Origin: DATFGK01 sp046712825
GTDB lineage: Bacteria; Actinomycetota; AC-67
DNA length: 64,000 nucleotides
Reading direction: 5' to 3'
Assembly: GCA_046712825.1 (NCBI GenBank)
Contig: JBKKCR010000084.1
Location: forward strand, 1 to 64,000
Of the stretch, positions 58,527-64,000 are shown piece by piece (the first letter of the stretch is position 1; every line of letters starts with the position of its first letter). The position numbers and the translations under genes were made by a program. The notes under the pieces were generated by a model. The model saw only the letters and a program-made list of their open reading frames with translations. It was not told the DNA's origin and searched no databases.

Positions 58527-58755
58527 AAGGCGGCGAGCCTATCGCGCCGCCCGGCTGCAGAACAAGGTTCCTGCCCTGGTCGCGGGGGGTTTGGCTAAAA
58601 GGGGCGGATCGGTTTTGTGGCGCGGCATATAACTCGGGACGTTCGGGTAAATCTGCTGATAAGGAACCGGGCGACGACGGACGAAGGGTGTTCATCGCGC
58701 CTACCATGAGGTTTGCCCCAAAAGGGGCGACCGACTCGGAGGGTGGGGGTCCAGG
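58527..58755 (+). promoter_or_regulatory. Intergenic region upstream of the secreted protease pair
   Basis: 229 bases, the longest gap in the window. It holds TATAAC (58628-58633), a 5/6 match to -10, though no good -35 lies 17 bases before it. GCCCC-AAAA-GGGGC (58715-58728) is a small hairpin, and AAAAGGGGCG occurs twice (58597-58606 and 58720-58729). The protease start follows a GGAGGGTGGGGG purine-rich site. Confidence 0.35.
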
Positions 58756-59619
58756 ATGAAGGGTTCTCGCAAGTTCGCGGTCGCGCTCGCAGCAGCAGCT
58801 TTGGCCACGATGATCGTGGCGCCGGCGGTATCCAACGCGGGCCTGCTCGGCAAGAGCATCCAATGGAAGACGCTCAAAGCGCCGGCTCCGTCGTGGTACA
58901 CGGACGCGCTGCATCAGAAGGTGCTCGCCGCCGGGCCGCGCGGCGTGCCGGTGCCCGCCGAAGCAGCGATCCCGGCGTCCTCGCTGACCTTCCTCGGGAT
59001 CCGGCCCGGCCAGCTGATCATCCTCAGCGGTGGCTCTCTTTGCACATCGAACTTCGTGTTCACCAACGGCGCTGGTGAATATTTCATCGGCACCGCGGGT
59101 CACTGCGGAAACGTGGGCGAGCAGGTCACGATGCTGTATCTCCCCGGTGGTTTGGTCAACATCGGCAACGTCATCCTGAGCACCGGCGACGCGGGGATCG
59201 GTAACGACTTCGCGCTCATCAAGATCAAGCCGGAGCTGTACGGCGACGTGAGCCCGTCGCTCGCGTACTGGGGCGGACCGACCGGCGTGTACGGCGGCAC
59301 CGGTCCCGCGGTTGTTCAGCACGCGGGCTGGGGTCTCGTTGTCGGCACCGGTGGAACACCGCGCGTGGGGCTCGGCCTCGACTGGGGGCCGAACGCGTGG
59401 CGATTCGAAGGCGTGATCACGCCGGGCGACTCGGGGAGCGGCGCGATCGTCCTCGGTGGACAGGCGGCCGGGAACATCACGCACATCGCCGTCGACGGCA
59501 GTCAGTTCCCGCCGGCGTTCATGACCGGTACGTCGATGACGAAGATCTTGCAGATCGCCGGCGGATACCAGCTCGCAACGTGCTCGGCCATCCCGTGGCC
59601 GTTGCCGGGCTGTCCATAG
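58756..59619 (+). CDS. Secreted chymotrypsin-fold serine protease, copy 1
   Basis: 287 residues. Signal peptide MKGSRKFAVALAAAALATMIVAPAVSNA. The catalytic triad is visible: GTAGHCG (His), GIGNDFALIKI (Asp) and TPGDSGSGAI (Ser). Disulfide-prone cysteines flank the His. The mature N-terminus has no pro-domain of streptogrisin type. A close paralogue follows (59747-60589), after a strong terminator hairpin. Substrate unknown. Confidence 0.85.
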   Translation: MKGSRKFAVALAAAALATMIVAPAVSNAGLLGKSIQWKTLKAPAPSWYTDALHQKVLAAGPRGVPVPAEAAIPASSLTFLGIRPGQLIILSGGSLCTSNFVFTNGAGEYFIGTAGHCGNVGEQVTMLYLPGGLVNIGNVILSTGDAGIGNDFALIKIKPELYGDVSPSLAYWGGPTGVYGGTGPAVVQHAGWGLVVGTGGTPRVGLGLDWGPNAWRFEGVITPGDSGSGAIVLGGQAAGNITHIAVDGSQFPPAFMTGTSMTKILQIAGGYQLATCSAIPWPLPGCP

Positions 59620-59637
59620 TCCGACCGCGAAACGTGA

Positions 59638-59662
59638 GAAGGGGGCGCTCAGCGCCCCCTTC
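59638..59662. terminator. Strong hairpin between the two proteases
   Basis: GAAGGGGGCGCT (59638-59649), one base, then AGCGCCCCCTTC (59651-59662): perfect 12-base arms, 19 bases after the first protease stop. It is likely a terminator, so the two paralogues are probably transcribed separately. Confidence 0.75.
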
Positions 59663-59746
59663 CTCGTATCCACAAGGGGAGGACTTCGGGGAGCGCGGGG
59701 CGAAGTAAGGATTGGAACGAAATCCAATGCTTCGGGAGGATCCCTC

Positions 59747-60589
59747 ATGAAGATCGCTCGCCTCGCTTTCGTCGCCGCTCTGGCAACTGCGCTGGCCGCG
59801 CCGGGGATGGGAAGCACCGCTCCGGCTCTGAAAGCCATCCCGCTCTCCGCGCCTGCCCCGTCCTGGTACACGCCCGATCTTCACGCCAAGGTGCTGGCCT
59901 CGGGTGTGGAAGGCGTCGCGCTGCCGGAGTCGGTCACGGTTCCGACGGCGGGGATCGCGTTCCTTGGGATCCGGCCCGGGCAGTTCATCATCGTCGGCGG
60001 CGGCTCGTTGTGCAGCACGAACTTCGTGTTCCGCAACGGCGCCAACTGGGCGATCGGCACCGCGGGTCACTGCGGCAACGTCGGCGAGCAGGTGACGATG
60101 CTCGCGCTACCGCGCGTTCTGCTCAACATCGGAACCATCACCAAGAGCGTCAACGGCGGACCCGGGAACGACTTCGCGCTGATCTCGATCAACCCGGCGC
60201 TGAACAGTCTCGTGAGCCCGTCGATGGCCTTCTGGGGCGGCCCGACCGCTAATTATCCCGGGCCGAACGCCCCGCTCCTCGTCCGTCACGTCGGCTGGGG
60301 CGCCGGTATCGGGGCCGGCGGCACGCCGCGTGTCGGTGTCGGCATCGCCTGGTCACCCACGATTTGGCGGTTCTCCGGCGTGATCGTCAACGGTGACTCG
60401 GGGAGCGGCGCGATCAACGAGAAGAGTAAAGCGATCGGGAACATCACCCACATCCAGGTCGACACGAGGTTCTTGCTCCCGGTGTTCAACAGTGGAACTG
60501 CGATGCCGCGCATCTTGGCGATCGCCGGCCTTCCGCTTGCGACGTGCGGGCCGAGCCCGTGGCCGCTCTACGGCTGTCCAGGCCAGTAG
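59747..60589 (+). CDS. Secreted chymotrypsin-fold serine protease, copy 2
   Basis: 280 residues, clearly a paralogue of the preceding protease: the same APAPSWYT, LGIRPGQ, GSLC, NFVFRNGA, GTAGHCGNVGEQVTML, GNDFAL, GWG, GTPRVGVG and GDSGSGAI blocks in order. Signal peptide MKIARLAFVAALATALAAPG. The triad (His, Asp, Ser) is intact. Differences cluster in the N-terminal 60 residues and in surface loops, so the copies may cleave different targets. The last Cys pair (CGPSPWPLYGC) is kept. Confidence 0.85.
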   Translation: MKIARLAFVAALATALAAPGMGSTAPALKAIPLSAPAPSWYTPDLHAKVLASGVEGVALPESVTVPTAGIAFLGIRPGQFIIVGGGSLCSTNFVFRNGANWAIGTAGHCGNVGEQVTMLALPRVLLNIGTITKSVNGGPGNDFALISINPALNSLVSPSMAFWGGPTANYPGPNAPLLVRHVGWGAGIGAGGTPRVGVGIAWSPTIWRFSGVIVNGDSGSGAINEKSKAIGNITHIQVDTRFLLPVFNSGTAMPRILAIAGLPLATCGPSPWPLYGCPGQ

Positions 60590-60632
60590 CGGACGCGCAG
60601 CAGTACGAGGGCTTGCCGGGAATCGAAGCGGC

Positions 60633-61829
60633 TCAGCCGATCAGCGGAAGCAGCGGGTGATCGGCGCCGATGATCGGGCCGGGGTCGACGCCGAATGCCT
60701 GCGACAGAACGCTGCTGTAGACGCTGCCGAGGTGGATGGTCGGCTCGAGGTTGCCGTCGACCAGGGCGGTGAGGTCCGGCTTGGCGCCGTATGAGCCGCC
60801 GAGCACCCGCGGCCCCATCACGAGGACCGGCATCGACGAGCCGTGGTCGGTGCCGCCGGAGGCGTTCTCGCCGACGCGCCTGCCGAAGTCCGAGAACGTC
60901 ACCACGGTTGCGCGATCGGCGATCCCGAGGGTGCCGGCCATGTCGAAGAAGGCCGCGATCGCGGTATCGACTTCCTTCAGTTGCGCCGCGTGCGCGCCCC
61001 GCTGCGTGGTGTGTGTGTCGAAGCCGCCGACCGAGATGAACCCGATCTGGGTTCCGACACCGGCAGCGAACATCTGAGCGATCGTCTTCGCGGGCGTCAT
61101 CGGGCCGGCAACGTCGTCGGCAACCTTCGACACCGCCGAGACGGCGTTCGTCATTCGGCTCTGCGCCTCGATGACCTTCGCGTGCATCGAGCCGTCGGAC
61201 GATCCCGCCCCGAACGCGGCGAACGCCGCCCGCCGGAGCGCGGCATCGGGCCGGCCCTCGTCGGCGAAGGCGAAATCCGACAGGCTGTTGAGCGCGACGC
61301 CTCCGCCGGCTTCACCGATCAGGGTGCGCGGCAGCCCGGCGGTTCCCACCGCGACGGCGCGCACCGGCCCGTTCGAGGCGCCGTCGGTCGCGTCGAGATA
61401 CCGGCCGAGCCAGCCCGTGTGGTACTGCATATCGGGGCCGGCCGTCTCCCAGATGTAGGTTGAGTCGAAGTGCGAGAAGTTCGGCTTCGGATAGCCGACG
61501 TTGTGCACTATGGCGACTTGGCCCGCGCTCCACATCGCGCTGACTCGCGCCAGCGACTTGTGTAGCGCGAGCCCGCCGCCGATCCCGTACAGCTCGTCCG
61601 GCTTAAGCGCGAGCTGCGGCCGCGCGGCCTTGTACGCGCCGTCGAGATACGGTACGACCGTGTTCAGCCCGTCGTTCCCGCCGCCCAAGAAGAGCACGAG
61701 CAGCAGATGGTCCGGGATCGGGACGGACCCTCCCTCGGCGGCTTCCGCACCGATCGCACTGAACCGCACCCAGAGGGGAGCCGACGAGGCCAGCGCGACG
61801 GCCTTGAGGAATTCCCGGCGGTTCATCAT
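60633..61829 (-). CDS. DUF1501 (Tat-exported) protein
   Basis: 398 residues from the ATG at 61829. A Tat-like signal (NRREFLKAVALASSAPLW) starts it, followed by the DUF1501 core: LLLVLFLGGGNDGLNTVVPY, ALHKSLARVSAMWSAGQVAIVHNVGYP, GGFDTHTTQRG, VVTFSDFGRRVGENASGGTDHGSSMPVLVMGP. This resembles the alkaline-phosphatase/sulfatase superfamily metal sites. ATGA overlap joins it to the DUF1800 gene. The pair occurs widely and is thought to act outside the membrane; function unproven. Confidence 0.88.
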   Translation of the reverse strand: MMNRREFLKAVALASSAPLWVRFSAIGAEAAEGGSVPIPDHLLLVLFLGGGNDGLNTVVPYLDGAYKAARPQLALKPDELYGIGGGLALHKSLARVSAMWSAGQVAIVHNVGYPKPNFSHFDSTYIWETAGPDMQYHTGWLGRYLDATDGASNGPVRAVAVGTAGLPRTLIGEAGGGVALNSLSDFAFADEGRPDAALRRAAFAAFGAGSSDGSMHAKVIEAQSRMTNAVSAVSKVADDVAGPMTPAKTIAQMFAAGVGTQIGFISVGGFDTHTTQRGAHAAQLKEVDTAIAAFFDMAGTLGIADRATVVTFSDFGRRVGENASGGTDHGSSMPVLVMGPRVLGGSYGAKPDLTALVDGNLEPTIHLGSVYSSVLSQAFGVDPGPIIGADHPLLPLIG

Positions 61830-63181
61830 GCGAGTGAGAAGTCTGGGCTCGCGAGGACCAAGGTGATCATCGCGGCGTCGAGGGTCTGCGGCGTCGGGTC
61901 CTTCGCCTGATCGAGGTAGTTCTGCAATGCGGTCGCCGTCGCCGGCGCGAGTTCGGTCATCCCGAAGACCTCGCCCCACGCTTTGACCGTCGTCCCTCTG
62001 ATCGCGGTTTGCCCCGGCAGAACGAACGCCGCGACGTGCCGGTCGGCGAGCGCGTTCCCGGCGTTGTAGCGGGCAAGCACCTGCCCGGCGCCGAGCCATC
62101 CCTCGTTGTGCGGCCAGCCGCCGACGTTGGGGGGGTCGTACAGCGCCTGTCCGGCCTGGCTCATCCATGCGATCGCCGCTTGCAGGAGGTCGTTCTCGGT
62201 GCGGCCGAGGGCGCGGAACGCGCCGGTCATGAACTCGGCGGGGGACTTCACCAGCGCGCCCCGGACCGCCGGGTCCTTGAACTCCGCGGATGTGAAGATC
62301 GCTCGCAGGGCCGGGACGAGCTCCCAGTTGTCCGCCTTCAACGACGACGCGATCTTGCCGACGAACGCGGACGAGGGAGCGGGCGTCACGAACGTTTCGA
62401 TGAGCTTCTGAGCGAGGAACGTGGATGCCGCGGGGTGGTCCAGGATGATGTTGATCACGTCGTGGGGCATGAACTTGCCCGTCTTCCCGAGGATCGTCTT
62501 CGTGCCGTCGTCGTGAAGCTCGGCGTTGAAGACCATGATGTTCCGCGGCCCGCGCGGCTCGAGGTTGTACCCGATCTGATAGCCGGTCAGCGCTCGCGCA
62601 GCTTCGCGGACATCCGTCTCCGTGTAGTTCCCGACCCCGAGCGTGAACAACTCCATCAGCTCCCGCGCGAGGTTCTCGTTCGGGTGCTCCTTCACGTTGA
62701 CGTTGTTGTCGAGCCACGCCGAGAGCGCCACGTCCTCGAGCATCGCGTGGCAGAGCGTCTTCCAGTTGCCGAGCGCGTTCCGCCGGAACAGGTGGTTCTG
62801 AGCAGTGAGCTCCTGCGTGTCGACGATGTCGCCCGGCCGGTAGGCCGTCGCGAAATGATCGTGGAGGAAGAGGGTCATCCGCTCGACCAGCGGCGTGGTC
62901 GACGTCACCATCCGATTCAACCACTCGGTCTGGATGTCGAGCAGCCCGCGAGGCGCCAGGCGTCCGACGAGGTTGTACGCCGGCTCTTGAACGGTTCCGG
63001 TGGCTTCCGGCAACGACGCCTGCTGGCCCATGAGTGGCTCGCCGGAGAGGAGCTCCTCCACGGCGGTGTCGTATCCGGCGGCCTGATAGTGGTCGAGCTC
63101 GGCCGCGCGCGCCGCGAAACCGGCGCGGCGGAACAGGTGGGCGATAAGCGGGCGGACCTCCCCGGCCAAGCCAACCCCCAA
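61826..63181 (-). CDS. DUF1800 family protein
   Basis: 451 residues, TTG at 63181 or 63169. The DUF1800 signature is complete: HLFRRAGFAARAAELDHY, MTLFLHDHFAT, HPNENLARELMELFTLGVGNYTETDVREAARALTGY, FVTPAPSS and YDPPNVGGWPHNEGW. Most of the protein is helical. The partner DUF1501 protein is exported by Tat; DUF1800 itself has no clear signal and may leave with it by hitch-hiking. The two genes share an ATGA overlap. Confidence 0.85.
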   Translation of the reverse strand: MGVGLAGEVRPLIAHLFRRAGFAARAAELDHYQAAGYDTAVEELLSGEPLMGQQASLPEATGTVQEPAYNLVGRLAPRGLLDIQTEWLNRMVTSTTPLVERMTLFLHDHFATAYRPGDIVDTQELTAQNHLFRRNALGNWKTLCHAMLEDVALSAWLDNNVNVKEHPNENLARELMELFTLGVGNYTETDVREAARALTGYQIGYNLEPRGPRNIMVFNAELHDDGTKTILGKTGKFMPHDVINIILDHPAASTFLAQKLIETFVTPAPSSAFVGKIASSLKADNWELVPALRAIFTSAEFKDPAVRGALVKSPAEFMTGAFRALGRTENDLLQAAIAWMSQAGQALYDPPNVGGWPHNEGWLGAGQVLARYNAGNALADRHVAAFVLPGQTAIRGTTVKAWGEVFGMTELAPATATALQNYLDQAKDPTPQTLDAAMITLVLASPDFSLA

Positions 63182-63204
63182 CTCGAACGCGTCCGGCTTG
63201 CTTC

Positions 63205-63233
63205 GCCTGAGGGCAGGAGGAATCCTGCCGGGG
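63205..63233 (+). other. Stem-loop in the gap between the DUF1800 and gluconate-dehydrogenase-like genes
   Basis: GGCAGGA (63212-63218) pairs with TCCTGCC (63223-63229) over a GGAA tetraloop of GNRA type; outside it CGCC (63205-63208) can pair with GGCG (63232-63235). GCAAAGGACAAACTAGG follows. The element is 105 bases upstream of the ATG at 63340. It resembles a riboswitch core only in part, so I do not name it. Confidence 0.35.
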
Positions 63234-63339
63234 GCGCAAAGGACAAACTAGGACGATATGTCGATGCATCAGCGCCAGAATCGCTCGAATCGCCCGGGAC
63301 CGGGAGGTGTGAGTACCTCGCTCGCCGAAACGCTGGACG

Positions 63340-64000
63340 ATGCGACGCGGGTACACGCGACGAGGGTTCTTGTCGGCCGCCGCCAAGGCGGGCGCCGCGG
63401 GCGCGACGGTTGCGTCCATCCCTTTGAGCGCCGTCTCCCTCAAGGCTCAGCCCGCCCAGCCCGTTCTCGTCCCGGCTCAGCGGGCGACCCTCGACGCGGC
63501 GCTGGCGCGCATGATCCCCGCGGATGGTCCCGACGACTGGTCGGCGGCGGATCTCGGCGCCGGCGACTACATAGAGCGTCTTCTCTCCGGCGACGGCGAC
63601 ATCTACGCCGGCGGTCCGACCCGCGAGAGCTTCCCTGCCTTCCCGCCGCTGACGCGCGCGAAGGAGATGGGCTGGGCGGCCGAGGTTGACCGTCTGCGCA
63701 TCGTCTACGCCGAAGGTCTCGCGGAACTCGACCGGCGCGCCGGCGGCTCGTTCGCCGACGCTTCGGAACCGATCCAAGATCTCGTCCTGACCACGCTCGA
63801 CCTCGAGGGGTCGGCGTTCTTCGCCGCCCTGTACGCTCACACGATGGAAGCGGTTTACGGGCATCCCGTCTACGGCGGCAACCAGGGGTATCGCTCCTGG
63901 AAGGATCTCTGCTATCAGGGGGACGTGCACGGCGTGCGCTTCCCGTCGACCGGAAGCGAGGGAGCCTGGAACCTGTACGGCGGGTACGCGCCCGAGGAGA
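63340..64000 (+). CDS. Gluconate 2-dehydrogenase subunit 3-like protein, 3' truncated
   Basis: The frame from the ATG at 63340 stays open for 220 codons to the window end; an in-frame stop at 63310 and no later start before it fix this ATG. The N-terminus is a Tat signal (RRGYTRRGFLSAAAKAGAAGATVA). The mature part has the small-subunit pattern (TLDAALARMIPADGPDDWSA, LDLEGSAFFAALYAHTMEAVYGHPVYGG, GYRSWKDLCYQGDVHG). This subunit assists a GMC-type flavoprotein in a periplasmic sugar dehydrogenase; the flavoprotein gene should follow outside the window. Confidence 0.75.
   Translation, partial: MRRGYTRRGFLSAAAKAGAAGATVASIPLSAVSLKAQPAQPVLVPAQRATLDAALARMIPADGPDDWSAADLGAGDYIERLLSGDGDIYAGGPTRESFPAFPPLTRAKEMGWAAEVDRLRIVYAEGLAELDRRAGGSFADASEPIQDLVLTTLDLEGSAFFAALYAHTMEAVYGHPVYGGNQGYRSWKDLCYQGDVHGVRFPSTGSEGAWNLYGGYAPEE

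Noticed and set aside
63205..63260. Possible cyclic-di-GMP riboswitch
   Set aside because: Only GGGGGCGCAAAG and a GNRA hairpin resemble it; the GGCAAACC half and the second helix are missing.
63258..63689. 143-codon plus-strand frame near the window end
   Set aside because: Arg-rich translation; the overlapping frame from 63340 has a Tat signal and a recognisable family pattern.

Overview
The window is about 64 kb of GC-rich, gene-dense DNA, probably a chromosomal contig from a member of the Actinomycetota. Pointers are the regulator plus phasin/HbhA-like pair (same order as Rv0474-Rv0475), DUF3054 and DUF1416 proteins, a NirA-type sulfite reductase beside an APS reductase, a MoaX-like MoaD-MoaE fusion, luciferase-like monooxygenases, and many GTG/TTG starts. 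I cannot place it below phylum; an uncultured lineage is my inference. No insertion sequence, phage, integrase, rRNA or CRISPR array is visible. One tRNA gene (anticodon CAT) is present. No gene-free stretch exceeds 300 bases; the longest is 58527-58755 (229 bases).

Region 1 (1-8.4 kb): a truncated metal-dependent hydrolase, a MerR regulator and an SCP2 lipid-carrier protein; an AbrB/RelE toxin-antitoxin pair with a repeat-rich operator; then a leftward operon of SDR epimerase, polytopic membrane protein and LLM monooxygenase-SCP2 fusion, facing a divergent TetR gene across two tandem palindromic operators. The membrane protein carries two copies of an Asp-x3-His-x13-His motif that closely resembles the two copper-ligand triads of PmoC/AmoC. 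This is the most unexpected feature of the window.

Region 2 (8.4-24.4 kb): a secreted protein, an SMP-30 protein, a two-domain VOC protein, a cytosolic HtrA-like protease divergent from an HxlR regulator, a degenerate receiver protein, a TetR/MMPL pair, a lipoyl-less E2 acyltransferase, a GDPD, the XRE/phasin-like pair with shared CCAAGC operators, a BNR/macro-domain/metallophosphoesterase operon, a CBS protein and a TetR/DUF3054 pair.

Region 3 (24.4-39.5 kb): msrB; a self-contained zinc-uptake operon (znuA-znuC-znuB-zur) behind a Zur box; a CsaA-like protein; TetR-aidB; VapBC; an assimilatory sulfate-reduction operon (cysH, sulfite reductase, small zinc ribbon, DUF1416); and molybdenum cofactor genes (moaA, mobA, DUF6457, MoaD-MoaE fusion), followed by FmdB, SDR and DoxX genes.

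Region 4 (39.5-58.5 kb): the tRNA abutting a cyclase-NTPase-TPR regulator; SDR, quinone oxidoreductase and SLC13/RCK transporter genes; a 1464-residue zinc-ribbon/Ser-Thr kinase/ATPase/TPR/adenylyl cyclase protein whose gene overlaps a Crp-like gene with an intact cyclic-nucleotide pocket, suggesting a closed second-messenger circuit; then PIG-L, a GT-A glycosyltransferase, GpgS (glucosyl-3-phosphoglycerate synthase), a methyltransferase and a PAS/metallo-beta-lactamase-fold pair.

Region 5 (58.5-64 kb): tandem duplicated secreted chymotrypsin-fold proteases separated by a strong hairpin, a DUF1800-DUF1501 (Tat-exported) pair, and, divergently, a Tat-signal gluconate 2-dehydrogenase subunit 3-like gene running off the end.
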